Positions 45,816 through 57,203 of a stretch of DNA of 64,000 nt are shown one piece after another. The stretch is from contig CAUYUJ010009491.1 of the NCBI GenBank assembly GCA_963575745.1, positions 62,001 through 126,000 of the forward strand, written 5' to 3'. The translations under genes and the position numbers were made by a program. The notes below the pieces were generated by a model. That model saw only the letters and a program-made list of their open reading frames with translations. It did not search any database and was not told the DNA's origin. Source of the DNA: Prorocentrum cordatum. Lineage: Eukaryota; Sar; Dinophyceae; Prorocentrales; Prorocentraceae. Numbering within the stretch: position 1 is the stretch's first letter; every line of letters begins with the position of its first letter.

Positions 45816-46875
45816 TTGCTGAACTTCAGTTCCTACTTCAAGCTCCCTCGGCGCTCGCGCGCTCTCCCCGCCGTGGTCCCGTTTCGGATGGGCGAGGGGG
45901 ATATACGCCGAGCGTTACGTTGCTCCCATCGTACTGAAGCACCACATTCCCCCCCCCAAAAAAAAATCGGGCGCCCCTGTACGGTATCGAACCGGTATCG
46001 AACGAGTACCGCCTCCCAGGGCACGACACCTGGAAACTATCCAGTCTCGGTACCGCCTCGCTGCTCGCATCCTTGCTGGTGGTCGAGGCTAAGGTACGTT
46101 GGAACATCAGAAGCCGAGCGAGCGCTGGTCCTCCTCCTCCTCCTCCTCCTCCTCCTCCTCCTCCTCCTCCATCCCAAGCCCCACCTCCTCTCCCTCCTCC
46201 TCCTCCTCCTCCTTCTCCTCCTCCTTCCTCCTCCTCCTCCTCCTCCTCCTCCTCCTCTCCTCCTCTTCCTCCTCCTCCTCCTCCTCCTCCTCCTCCTCCT
46301 CCTCCTCCTCCTCCTCCTCCTCCTCCTCCTCCTCCTCCTCCTCCTCGTGGGACCCTCTCGCTTCCCGTGCGCCTCGCGCGGCGGACTCCGTGGCGCTGCG
46401 CGCCTTCCGGCCTTCGCGCGGCAGGCGGGCGGCAGGGCCTCCCTGGGCGCCCCGCAGGAGGGCGAGCGTGCGGGTGCGCTCTCTGCCGAGGCGCGTGCGG
46501 CCTCGGCATCGGCGCTCTGCGACACCTCGCCGCGGCCGGAAGTGGCGTCAGGCTCGGGCCCCGCTGCTCAAGGATACCGGAACTCTGGGGGCCCGTCTTC
46601 AGGGCTCTCAGGATCGCCTCAGAGGACCTGGGCCGTCTTGGAGCGTCGGGGCGCCCACAGACTGAAACAACGATGTCGCGTCAGAAGTCGATCCTGGCAG
46701 AAAATCGGTCGGGATGGTACGACACCCTGTGTCCACATACGCCCGCTGCCAGCTCGCCTGGTTGACCATGGTGCCTGCCGCGGCCCAGCTTCCCAGCTCT
46801 AAATCGGGTATCGAAGGCCTGCAGACCTCAAAGACAACGTGACCTGTCAGGCCACGCGTATCCTATCTATCATCC
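45816..46875. repeat. CCT array with GC-rich block; no gene called
   Basis: 46128-46346 is a near-pure CCT array. 46347-46600 is a GC-rich block with an alanine/arginine-rich open frame. 45980-46060 has the repeated word GGTATCGAACCGGTATCGAA. Confidence 0.6.
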
Positions 46876-47145
46876 GGTCGGGCCTGCCCCCCTACAGGCA
46901 GATGTTTGGCGAACAATGAGAAATATACTACAAATACACCAACATAGTCAAATAATAACTGAAACAAAAAAAACAAAATTTTGTTTGACAGTTTTTACAT
47001 ACTCCTCCTCCTCCTCCTCCTCCTCCTCCTCCTCCTCCTCCTCCTCCTCCTCCTCCTCCTCCTCCTCCTCCTCCCTCTCCTCCCTCTCCTCCTTCTCTCC
47101 TCCTCCTCCTCCTCCTCCTCCTCCTCCTCCTCCTCCTCACTTGCA
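46876..47145. repeat. Partial M1 TIR element followed by a CCT array
   Basis: GGTCGGGCCTGCCCCCCTAC at 46876 is the left end of the M1 family. The A-rich interior runs to about 46990, where a (CCT)n array takes over to 47145. No right end is present. Confidence 0.75.
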
Positions 47146-47390
47146 CTCAAATCTATCACCTGCAGCGGTGGTGGTGGGCAGGTCGGGCCACGAGGCCTCC
47201 GCGACAGCGCCTCGCTGCAGCCTCGCTAATGCAGACACGCGCGGTGGCGGCTGACGTGGGCAGGATTGCGAAAAAACCCTTCGCTCGATTGCCAACAAAA
47301 AACCCTTCGTGGGCAGGATGTGTTTTTTTGGGGAATCCTTCGTTGCAATCGATCGAAGAAAGAAAGCGAGAGCTATCGAACATTATCTTT

Positions 47391-47541
47391 AGGTCGGGCA
47401 TGTCCCCCTACAGGCGGATTTGGGGCGCCAGATTTCAAAAACATAGCCCCAAAACGCACCAACATATTCAAAACGTGCGAAAACAGTGGTCCCCAGACTA
47501 TATGTTTGAATGTTCCTCCTGTAGGGGGGCAGGCCCGACCT
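47391..47541. mobile_element. TIR element family M1, complete copy
   Basis: AGGTCGGGCATGTCCCCCTA and TAGGGGGGCAGGCCCGACCT form the ends. The interior has CAAAACGTGCG and GACTATATGTTTGAATGTTC, close to the 920 copy. Flanks are related over about 20 bp (GAGCTATCGAACATTATC and GAAGCTATTGAACATCATC). The right flank runs directly into satellite element A4. Confidence 0.85.
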
Positions 47542-47545
47542 GAAG

Positions 47546-48700
47546 CTATTGAACATCATCCTGGCGAAGGGCCCACCCATATGCACTTGTGAGTACTGCA
47601 AGGCACGTGGGACGAAAGAGGGAAGCTTTTACGGGGCCGCGAGACGTGTGAGGGGTATGCGGACATGGGCGTGGGGACGGATGTGGACACCGCCGCCAAG
47701 GCCTTCGGAGGAGCTCCCTGGGGGCAGGCCACGAAACGCGCAAGAGGCGTGCCGATATGGGCGAGGAAGACGCATGTGATCACAACCTCCGGGGCCTTCG
47801 GTGCAGCCCGCTTTCGGGCCGCGAGGGGCTGCACTGGGTCGTTGACTCCTCTATGGGGCCACGAAGCGCCGTAGTGGGTGGCGCGGGACGCATGTGGCCA
47901 CAGCCGCAGGGGTCTTCGGTGATGCTCCTTCCATGGTCACGAAGCGCCGTGCTGGGTGGCGCGGGACGCATGTGGCCACAGCCACAGGAGCCCTCGGTGC
48001 AGCTCCCTGTCTGGCCACGAAGCGCCGTGCTGGGTGGCGCGGGACGCATGTGACCACAGCCACTGGGCCCTTCGGTGGAGCTCCCTGTGGGGCCACGAAG
48101 CGCCGTACTGGTTGGCGCGGGACGCATGTGGTCACAGCCACTGTGCCCTTCGGTGGAGCTCCCTATGGGGCCACGAAGCGCTGTAGTGGGTGGCGCGGGG
48201 CGCATGTGGTCACAGCCACCAGGCAGGGCCTTCGGCGGAGCTCCCTCGGGGGCCACGAAGCGCCGTAGAGTGTGCGCTAAAGTGAGGAGGAGGCAGGGGG
48301 GCAGGAGAAGGCAAGAGCAAGGGTGGCAGGAGGAGGGGAAGAAGGAGGAGGCAGGAGGAGGGAGAAGAGGAGGGGGAGGGGGAGGGGGAGGAGGAGGAGG
48401 AGGAGGAGGAGGAGGAGGAGGAGGAGGAGGACGAGGAAGAGGAGGAGGAGAAGGAGGAGGAGGAGAAGGTAAAGAGGTCCTGCGCTCTACAGATGGCAGA
48501 CGTAAGGGGGAGGAGGCAGGAGGAGGAGGAGGAGGAGGAGGAGGGTGGAAGAGGGTGGCAAGGCTCTGCGCTGTACAGATAACAAAGGCAAGGGTGGCAA
48601 GAGGAGGGGGAGGAGACGAAGAAAAAGAAAAAGGAAAAGAAGGAACGCGGGGCGCTGTCTCTTTAAAACGACGACCCAGCAACAAGTTGGTCGGGGAGCA
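47546..48700 (+). repeat. Composite satellite element, copy A4
   Basis: Leader CATCATCCTGGCGAAGGGCC at 47552, then about seven units of 70-90 bp with GGTGGAGCTCCCT and GTGGCGCGGGACGCATGTGG (to 48270), a long GGA/GCAGG spacer (48280-48640), then the terminal module CGCGGGGCGCTGTCTCTTTA at 48648. Confidence 0.8.
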
Positions 48701-48965
48701 GATTTCCCGAACCCGCCAGGATGGCGACGATTAGATTTCGTGGGGGCAACGCGGACAACTGGACACCTGTGGTGGAAAATGGGCTCGGGCCGTGAACAGA
48801 TTTCCCTTCTGACCAACTTAGTCTTCAGACCCCCCCCGCGGATCGGGACACCGCACAAGGCTCTTCCACGGGCGCCTGTCCCAGAGGCCGCCGCGGAACG
48901 CGTCTCAGAACCCGTCGCGAAAGCACGAAGGCCCAACGGGCACTCGCCGGCAGCTGGCGCGACCC

Positions 48966-49312
48966 CCGAAATCATCCTGGCGAAAGGCCCAACCATATGC
49001 AGTTGTAGGCACTGCATTATCTACACAGCTTTCGGTGGAGCTCCCTGTGGGGCAACGAAACGTGTGAGGGGTGTGCCGAAATGGAGCGGAAACGCCGTGC
49101 GAACCCTGCCACTGCGCCTTCGGTGGAGCTCCGCATGGGGCCATGAAGCGTGTGAGGGGTGCCCGAATTGGTGGCGCGGACACATGTAGGCACCGCCACT
49201 GGGGCCTTCGGTGGAGCTCCCTAAGGGGCTACGAAACGTTTGAGGGGTGTGCCGAAGTGGGTGGATATGATGGTGATTGCGACGGCGATGATGATGATGA
49301 TGATGATGATGT

Positions 49313-49353
<41 letters not shown>

Positions 49354-49715
49354 CTGATGACGATGGCAATCATAATGATGATGACCACTTCGACGATAAC
49401 GATGATGATGGTGATGATGATGCTGCTGATGATGACGATGGTGATGGTGATGATGATGGTGGTGATGAACATGATGAATGATGACGATGATGATGATTAT
49501 GGTTGCGTCGGTGATGGTGATGGTAATAATGACATGATGATGACGACGATGATGATGATGATGCGGACATGAATGACGATGAGGATGATGGGATGATGGG
49601 ATGATGGCCGATTATGATGCTGGGAGGGGGGAGGGTGGGAGGAGAGGAGGAGATGAGATGACGCGGGGCGCTGTCCCTTGAAAACGAGGACCCACCACGG
49701 TCACCACAATATGGT
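48966..49715 (+). repeat. Composite satellite element, copy A5, with ATG array inside
   Basis: Leader ATCATCCTGGCGAAAGGCCC (48971), about three 78-90-bp units (to 49260), then an ATG trinucleotide array (49265-49600) in place of most of the purine spacer, and the terminal module CGCGGGGCGCTGTCCCTTGA (49663) followed by AACGAGGACCCACCACGGT. Confidence 0.8.
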
Positions 49716-50370
49716 TGGGAGACAGAAGCGACTCGCAACGCTTGCGCTGATAATTACTGGAGGCTGCACAACAAATGGGGTCGGAAGATCGCACGGCATC
49801 ACCGATGCATCGGCGACGCCGGGATGAAACAATTTGGTTCCCAGATTGCGCCGCATCTTCGACGCACCTGCGATGCGGCGCAATCCTCCGCGCCTATCAT
49901 CTCCGATTGAAGGTCCCAGGAGGACTCTGGAGGCTCAGAAACGTCGCAAACTACCATGGCGAAGCCACTTTGGCCGCATCCCAGGGTCAATCAACGTCGA
50001 TTCGGAAAATCCAACCGTATTGAGATGTGCGTCCAACCGGGCTACATCGGCGCAGGACCGAAATCCAATCGGACTGGCCGCGCCAAGATTCACAACAGCG
50101 CCATGCAGGCATCGGGCCGCCTCGGATCGGATCGTATCGCATCGGATCGCATCGGCCACGACCGATGCCGAATCGGATCGATCGGATCGACATTGGACAT
50201 ACGCAGCCGCGAAAGCCTGGCGGCCTGGACATACGCAGCCGCGAAAACCAGACACGGACGCGCGTCGCGACCGACCGCGCCGCGCCCCGGATCTCCGACG
50301 CTGGACGGGCCCGGTCCGACGGCTGCAGGGGTCTCGAGCTCTGTCTCTCTTGGGGTTGGTTTCTCCGGAA
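49716..50370. other. Unique DNA with GATCG-type words; no confident gene
   Basis: Contains the dispersed CACCGATGCATCGGCGACGC motif (49800), repeated ATCGGATCG words (50120-50180), and a + strand frame open from 50027 to 50638. The frame passes through a CCT array (50393-50470), so it is not called. Confidence 0.35.
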
Positions 50371-50725
50371 CAACAAAGAGAAATATGGCTCCTCCTCCTC
50401 CTCCTCCTCCTCCTCCTCCTCCCCCTCCTCCTCCTGTTCCCCTCCTCCTCCTCCCCCCTCCTGCTCCCTGACGTCCTCCGCCTCCTGCTCCTCAACGTCC
50501 TTGTCCAGCTCGTCGTCTCCGTCTGCAGGGTCGGCGGCACCGGCCGCAAGGCCTTCGCAATACGACACCCTTGCGGCAGAAGCCGTTGAACGGCTCCATA
50601 CAGGTCGGTCAGAAGAAGTAGGTAGAAACATGAAGTAGGAAGGCGGATATAGTGGATTGGGTCCAGGTCCTCCCAGCAAAAGCATGTCGATTACTTTCAA
50701 AACGATCACCTTCAACGAAAGCAGA

Positions 50726-50925
50726 AGCGTGGAAACACAGCAAAAGCATGCCGATTACTTTCAAAAGCGTGGAAACACGGCAAAAGCATGCCGATTACTT
50801 TCAAAAGCGTGGAGACACAGCAAAAGCATGTCGATTACTTTCAAAAGCGTGGAAACACAGCAAAAGCATGTCGATTACTCTCAAAAGCGTGGAAACACAG
50901 CAAAAGCATGTCGAGTACTTTCGAC
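50726..50925. repeat. 40-bp tandem repeat, five copies
   Basis: Five nearly identical units of GTGGAAACACAGCAAAAGCA followed by TGTCGATTACTTTCAAAAGC, directly adjacent with no spacers. A related single AAGCATGTCGATTACTTTCG lies after the GGA array at 51196, so the two flanks of that array are duplicates. Confidence 0.95.
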
Positions 50926-51540
50926 GGCCGGCGCGGCGCGAAGGGTCCCGGGCGCGGCGCGAAGGGTCCCGCGCGTGGAGGAGGAGGAGGAGGAGGAGGA
51001 GGAGGAGGAGGAGGAGGAGGAGGAGGAGGAGGAGGAGGAGGAGGAGGAGGAGGAGGAGGAGGAGGGGAGGAGGGAGGAGGAGGAGGAGGGGGAGGAGGAG
51101 GAGGAGGAGGAGGAGGGGGAGGAGGAGGAGGAGGGGGAGGAGGAGGGGGAGGAGGAGGAGGAGGAGGAGGAGGAGGAGGAGGAGGAGGAGGAGCAGAAGC
51201 ATGTCGATTACTTTCGACGGCCGGCGTGTACAGGCCCCGGGGCCCCGGGCGCGGCGCGAAGGGTCCCGCGCGTGGAGAACGCGTCGTCCCTCCTGGCCCT
51301 GGTCTGGTCTGGCCGTACGCACCCGAGTGGGGCGCGCTGCCGCGCCGACACCCTGGGCAACGGGCAGGCGTGGCTCCGCCCCCGCCAGGGGCTCCGGCAG
51401 GGCAGTGGGCGCAGTGACCTGCGCGCGTGCCCACTCTGCGGGGGGCCAAGGAGAGACCGACACCTCTAAGAACGCGACCTGCGCGCGTGCCCACTCTGCG
51501 GGGGGCAAGGAGAGAGACCGACACCTCTAAGAACGCACCC
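50926..51540. repeat. GGA array between duplicated flanks, then a 60-bp duplication
   Basis: 50978-51194 is a GGA array. The segment GGCGCGGCGCGAAGGGTCCC flanks it on both sides (50930-50970 and 51245-51270). 51418-51477 and 51478-51535 are near-identical copies starting CCTGCGCGCGTGCCCACTCT. Confidence 0.85.
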
Positions 51541-51678
51541 TGGGCCTCTCCCGGGGTAGGCTCTGACAAAGAATGACGGGCCGAATCCAACCGTGGCGAC
51601 CGGGGACGCGCAGCGGCATCGGCATCCTCGCCTTCCCTGCCTCGCCATCCAGAGGAGCCCAGAGGGGTCTAGGCAGGA

Positions 51679-51806
51679 AACTCTTGGAGGTCCGCGCGGA
51701 CTCCTTGCATCGGCGCAGGACCCCCGCTCCCGGGCGCGCGGAGCGCGCCAGGGGCAGCGCCAGGGGGCTTCAGCGACGATCCGAGAAATCCGCGCGAACT
51801 TCTGGC
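51679..51806. mobile_element. Hairpin element family M2, copy 2
   Basis: Left end GGAGGTCCGCGCGGACTCCT and right end GAGAAATCCGCGCGAACTTC are imperfect inverted repeats. The interior GGCGCGCGGAGCGCGCCAGG matches the interior of copy 1 at 34900. Confidence 0.75.
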
Positions 51807-51842
51807 GTCGCGGCCTTCGGCAGCGGTTCCGTCGTCGTCGGT

Positions 51843-52038
51843 GCGTCTGAGTATCGTTTAACCGATCCCCATCCCCAGCGGCGTGGCCTGGGCCCCACTG
51901 GCCGATTCACCCCGGCAGATGGGAACAGAGGTCGTTCCCTTCGGGCTTCGAGGGGTGCATCCCCAAGTGGGGGGGTCAGTTGGTGGGGGTCTCGAAGGGG
52001 ATGGGGATGGGGATAGGGGGTCAGTTAAACGATACTGA

Positions 52039-52043
<5 letters not shown>
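51843..52043. mobile_element. TIR element, family M3
   Basis: GTCTGAGTATCGTTTAACCG at the left and the inverse of CAGTTAAACGATACTGAGCG at the right are about 25-bp inverted repeats extending into CCCCATCCCC/GGGGATGGGG. About 200 bp, non-coding. A CGT array starts at its right edge. Confidence 0.8.
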
Positions 52044-52092
<49 letters not shown>

Positions 52093-52780
52093 GGGGCGGC
52101 GCTGGCGGCCAGCGGCGGCCAGCGGCCGGCGGCGCCCTCAAGCGGCGGCGGGCGGCGCACGCGCCGGCACCGAGCGGCGGCAGCCGGCGCGGCACGGCAG
52201 CCGCAGCCGCGCGGCGGCAGCCGCGCGGCCCACCTGGAGGCGCTGGCAGCGGCTGCGGCGCCGCCCGCCGGGCGGCCAGGCGCGCCTCTGCCGGCTCCGA
52301 GAGCAGGAGCGCGTTCCACTACTCGCGAAGTAGCTACCCGCAAATCGCCCGGGCCCGCCGCGGGGGATCTGCGATGAATAGCATCGAAGCAGACATGTGT
52401 TTTTCGGGCAACGCGCCCGGTGAGAGACAGAGCCAGCCGTGGCCGTCGGTCGCGGGTTTCGCGGCGGCGTCGGTCTTTAGTTTCGGTCGCGGGCTGGCGT
52501 GGTCGTCGACGTCGTCGTCGTCGTCTCCGGCGTCGGTCGGTCGTCGTCCGTCGGCGTCGGTCGGCGGCAATCGCCGGAATCGTCGCCGCCGCTGCCGTTG
52601 TCGATGTCGGCCGTCGACGTTGTTTTCGTTGTCCTGCTCGCCGTCCTCATCAGCCTACCAATACTACTTGGCCTCCTCAACAAGCTCCCCGGCTCCTTGC
52701 CGTTCCCGTTCCTCTTCCGCCTCCCGAGCAGCTCCCTGGAAGACTAGATGATCTTCGCAGAAGTTGACTTGGGGTGGTGC
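52044..52780. other. CGT array, GC-rich block and unique DNA; no gene called
   Basis: 52044-52090 is a CGT array and 52090-52330 an Ala/Arg-coding GC-rich block. 52490-52620 is GTC-rich. Unique DNA continues to 52780 without a convincing frame. Confidence 0.4.
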
Positions 52781-52837
52781 GACCACGGTTGCGCAGCGTG
52801 GGAGGGAGACGAGTAGGAGGGACTGAGGAAGGTACCA

Positions 52838-52934
52838 TCATAGTCACAATCACCATCTTCTTCACCATCACAATTGCCATCACCATCAACATCAGCATCA
52901 TCAGCATCAGCATCAGCATCAGCATCAGCATCAG

Positions 52935-52969
<35 letters not shown>

Positions 52970-53335
52970 CCATCATCCCACTACTATGAATGGCATCGCC
53001 ACCACCACCATCACCATCATCATCATCATCATCCTCATCATCGTCATCATGATCAACATCATCACGATCACCATCATCATCAGCATCATCACCATCATCA
53101 TCAACACCATCATCATCATAACGATCATCATCATCCGCATCATCAGCATCATCCTCATACGAACAATCACCATCATAATCACAATAAACATCACGATACG
53201 CATCATCATCAGCAGCAGCAGCAGCATCATCATCATTGTTATCGCTATCGTCGATGCCAGCAGTATCATCAGTATCCTCATCATCAGTGCCATCGCCATC
53301 ACCATCTTCATCATCATTACCACCAACGGCAGCAT
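52838..53335. repeat. CAT trinucleotide array
   Basis: CAT repeats with CAG, CAA and CAC variants. Only His, Ile or Met homopolymer-like readings. Confidence 0.95.
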
Positions 53336-53447
53336 GCTACTGATAATTAGCTTCAGCTTCACAGTCTGCGGCAAGGCACCACGGCATAAATCATAGGCGG
53401 ATCGTCGCAGAAGGAATCGCTGGGGTTCACGAAGGAGGAGGCCCCAC

Positions 53448-53473
53448 CGAAGCTGCATGCATGCAGCTTCGGA
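53448..53473. repeat. Perfect 26-bp palindrome
   Basis: CCGAAGCTGCATG is followed directly by its exact reverse complement CATGCAGCTTCGG with no spacer. It lies in unique non-coding DNA, so it is not explained by any simple repeat. Confidence 0.95.
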
Positions 53474-53765
53474 AGTTGTCCCGAAAACGCATGCGTGCAG
53501 GTTCGGAGCGACGGGAAACCAAACCTCAAAAACACATACGTGCTGCCATCAGGCTGCGAGGCTTAGGCTTGCTGCTCCCTTCGCCAGTTCAAGTTCCGGT
53601 TTACAATGTTACTGCCATGCTTTCTGCACCATGCTATAAATTGTTGAAGTCCGCGCGAGGGGGGGAGCCGAAAAGGGCCCGGTTACCATCCCCCAGTCGC
53701 GTTGTCTGAATTCATGCGGGGCCGTGGGACACGTAAGAACATGATCTTCCTACGAACCCGGAAAG
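53474..53765. other. Unique DNA, nothing recognised
   Basis: No repeat or coding-like frame was seen in this stretch between the palindrome and the next tandem repeat. Confidence 0.4.
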
Positions 53766-53769
53766 GAAT

Positions 53770-54575
53770 ATAGAAACGTAAGACATGGCAACGTTTCAAA
53801 GACACCTGATTGGGCGACGGGCAAATGCAATGCTGAGTGTATCGATCTTGATGTACCGTGCCGAGGGCTTTGCTGTGCTGCGCCGTGCTGAACTGCGATG
53901 TGCCATGCCGCGATTGTGCTCGACAGCGTTGTGGATCGAGTCCTCCTTTGCATGCGAGTCCTGACCGAACTGATCTGGATCTGAAGCTCGAGCTGCCTGA
54001 GCACATGGCAGCTGCCCCAGAGCTAATTGACAGGGGAGCATGCCAGGAAGACGCGCCGTGGAACGTTCCAAGGGACGCGCCAGGCGGCGTGCCAGGGGAC
54101 GTGCCATGGGGACGCACCGCGGGACGTGCCAAGGGGACGCGCTACGGAACGTGCCAATGGACGTGCCACGGGACGAGCCAAGGAACGCGCCGCGCGACGT
54201 GCCAGGGGGACTCGCCACAAGACGCGCCACGGAACGTGCCAGGTTGCAATGCTAAGTGAGTGTATCGATCTTGATGTACCGTGCCGAGGGCTGTGCTGTG
54301 CAGCGCCGTGCTGAACTGCGATGTGCCATGCCTCGACTGTGCTTTATAGTGTTGTGGATCGAGTCCTCCGTTGCATACGAGTCCTGACCGAACTGATATG
54401 GATCTGAAGCTCGAGCTGCCTGAGCACATAGTCCACATAGTAGCTGCCCCAGAGCTAATTGACAGGGGAACATGCCAGGAAGACGCGCCGCGGAACGTTC
54501 CAAGGGACGCGCCAGGCGACGTGCCAAAGGACGTGCCACGGGACGCACCGCGACACGAAAAATCACGTGGTGCCA
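53770..54575 (+). repeat. Two tandem copies of the 15-kb-locus repeat
   Basis: Each copy has a conserved block (GTATCGATCTTGATGTACCG at 53838 and 54260; CTCGAGCTGCCTGAGCACAT at 53988 and 54411; GAGCTAATTGACAGGGG at about 54018 and 54453) followed by a GGACGCGCCAGG-type tandem. The conserved block is present in inverted form at 15470-15730. Confidence 0.85.
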
Positions 54576-54579
54576 ACTC

Positions 54580-55785
54580 GGAACAACCATGTTAGATACA
54601 CCCCTGAGTGGCCTGGACACGTTAAAACACGTGGTTCCAGCTCGGGACAATCATGGTAGAGATCTCCCTGGGTGGCCTGAGCATGAAAAAACACTTGGCT
54701 CCAGCTCGGGACAACCATGTTAGATACCCCCCTGCGTGACCTGGATACGCTGAATTCGCGCTCCCGCTCGAGACATCCTCGCATTGTCTTCCCTGGAGAG
54801 GCCCCCCAAGCGCAACCCCCTGTTCAGAGCAAGAACACATCACTTTTCTGTCTTGGGACATGTGTTCGGGTAGCGCTTTTCGGCCCCCCTGTGCGCTTCC
54901 TGATAATTCGCCGTTGGGCCCGACGCCATGTTGGATATCCCCCTCTTGTGCAGCCTGGACACGTAACAACACATGGTTCCAGATCGGGACAAGCATGCTA
55001 GATACCCCCTTGGGTGGCCTGGACACGTAAAAACACATGGTTCCAGCGCAGGACCACCATGTTAGATTCCCCCCTGGGTGGCCTGGACACTTGACAACAC
55101 GTGGTACCAGCTTGGAACAACCATGTTAGACACCCCCCTGGGCGGCCTGGAAACGTAAAAACGTGGGTGCCAGCTCTGGGCAATTATGTTAAGCCTGGAC
55201 ATGTAAAAACACGTGGTCGTTGCTCGGGACAACCATGTTAGATACCGCCATGGGTGGCCTGGACACGTAAAAACACGTGGTGCCAGCTCGGGACAACCAT
55301 GTTAGATACACCTCTGAGTGGCCTGGACACGTTAAAACACGTGGCTCCAGCTCGGGACAATCATGTTGAATACTCCCCTGGGTGGCCAGAACAAATAAAA
55401 ACACGCGGTTACAGCTCGGGACAGCCATGTTAGGTACCCCCCCGCGTGGCCTGGATACGCTGTATTCGCGCTCCCGCTGGAGACATCCACGCAATGTCTT
55501 CCCTGGAGAAGCCCCCAAAGCGCCACCCCCTGTCCAGAGCAAGAAAACATCACTGCGATATGTGCTCGGGTAGCCCTTTTTGGCCTCCCGTGCGTTACCT
55601 GATAATTCGGCGGTGGGCCCGACGCCATGTTGGATATCCCCCTGGGCGGCCTGCACACGTAAAAACACATGGCTCCATTTCGGGACAATCATGCTAGATA
55701 CCCGACTGGGTGGCCTGGACACGTAAAAACACATGGTGCCAGCTCTGGACAACCATGTTAGATACGTAACTCCAGGGTCTCGGAG
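54580..55785. repeat. About 65-bp minisatellite with a higher-order duplication
   Basis: Units of GGTGGCCTGGACACGTAAAA, CACGTGGTTCCAGCTCGGGA and CAACCATGTTAGATACCCCC recur about fifteen times. A segment of roughly 200 bp (54727-54935) that breaks the pattern is repeated at 55445-55640. Confidence 0.85.
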
Positions 55786-56255
55786 AGGGACGTGTGCCCC
55801 TGGCCCCCTGCGCACTGCTGGGGGGCGGCCTGGTTCGACAGACGGGCAACACAGCGCGGCCAAATTCTGCCGGGCGAGCACGCCTCGGACTGGCCCTCGT
55901 CAGAGGAGGAGGCGGAGGAGGAGGAGGAGGAGGAGGAGGAGGAGGAACCCCTGGAGTTGCCTGGCTCGCTAGTTTGATCAAACCCCCCTGAGGGGCCACC
56001 GCCCCTGGGGGGGAAGGGATGGCCGCGCGCGACGCACCCCATGGCCGAGAGCCATGGAGCCATGGAGACCGGAGCCCCGAAACCCGCGTGAGAGGACTGC
56101 CTCACAAAGAGCACTGGCTCACCACAAACCGGGCCGCCCTCCGCCCCCACCCGGGGCGACCACGCCCCTCGCGTGCAGGGGAGGCCGCTCGCTCCCACGA
56201 GGAGGACGGGGGAAAGGAGGAAAAGGGTGGAACATCTCAGTGAACAGACGCGGAC
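55786..56255. other. GC-rich DNA with a short GGA array; no gene
   Basis: 55905-55955 is a GGA array. The rest is GC-rich with open frames on both strands that lack coding-like composition. Confidence 0.4.
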
Positions 56256-56262
56256 TCGGGAG

Positions 56263-56443
56263 CGGCCAAGAGGGAGGCGTCCAAGATGGGGGGGTGCAAA
56301 TCATGACCGGCGGCATGTGCGCGGCCCAGCGGGGGGGCCAGGGACGTAGTGAAACAAGAAGAGGCGCCATGAAATCTGGGAAAATATCATGGCCCCCGCC
56401 ATGATACCCACCCCCCCCTTGTCATCACCCCCCTCTTGGCCGC
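56263..56443. mobile_element. TIR element family M4, copy 1
   Basis: AGCGGCCAAGAGGGAGGCGT at the left and the inverse of CCCCTCTTGGCCGCC at the right. The interior contains CGGCATGTGCGCGGCCCAGC and AATGAAACAAGAAGAGGCGC-like words. It is over 80 percent similar by eye to 61756-61935. Both copies are followed at once by a GC-rich block. Confidence 0.8.
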
Positions 56444-57190
56444 CAACGACCCCGAGGGCGACGTGCAACGCCTGCGCCTGCCGGGCGGCCGCCGCCGCCG
56501 AGCGGCCGGGGCTGCCGCGGCCGCCGCGCCGGCCGCCGCCACGCGGCAGAGGGCGCCGCGGGGCGCGGCGGCCTCGGTGCGCCGACGCTGCCGCGCGGCG
56601 GGCCACCCTCGAGGACCAGGGAAGGGATCGATCCTCGACCCTCGATCCTCGAGGCCCCTTGGATCCTCCTCCTCCTCCTCCTCCTCCTCCCGCCTCCCCC
56701 TCCGCCTCCTCCGCCTCCTCCTCCCATGGTTTCGGGCACGTCCTGAAGCTGCCCAAGCGCGGGGCCGCACCATTACCATTAGTTACCTCCTCCTCGTCAT
56801 CATCGATTTTCGATCCTTTTCCTCCTCCTCCTCCTCCTCCTCCTCCTCCTCTTCCTCCTCCTCCTCCTCCCTCCTGTTCCTCCTCCTCGTCCTCCTCCTC
56901 GTCCTTCTCATCGATGTTCGATCCTCCTCTTCCTCGTCCTCCAAACTCCTCGTTTTCTTTTTCCTCCTCCTCATGCTCCTCCTCATGCTCCTCCTCTTCC
57001 TCCTCCGCCTCTTCCCCCTCCTCCTCCCCGGTGAGGGGCTACGTTTTGGGGGGGGCAGGCTAAGGGGGGATTTGCCCAAGAACGTGCGGGATTCGCTGTC
57101 GAGGGCCTATCGCCGATCTGTTGGCGATGTACCGCCGATTCCAGGTCGACGGTTTCCCTCCTAGCTGAGCCTACCTCCCCCCGCCCCCCT
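56444..57190. other. GC-rich block and CCT arrays; no gene called
   Basis: 56445-56640 is a GC-rich block, and 56665-56720 and 56818-57030 are CCT arrays. Leu/Ser-rich frames are array shadows. Confidence 0.6.
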
Positions 57191-57203
57191 AACGCTTCCC
57201 TTC

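Noticed and set aside
50726-50925. CRISPR-like array
   Set aside because: The 40-bp units are directly adjacent with no spacers, so this is a tandem repeat.
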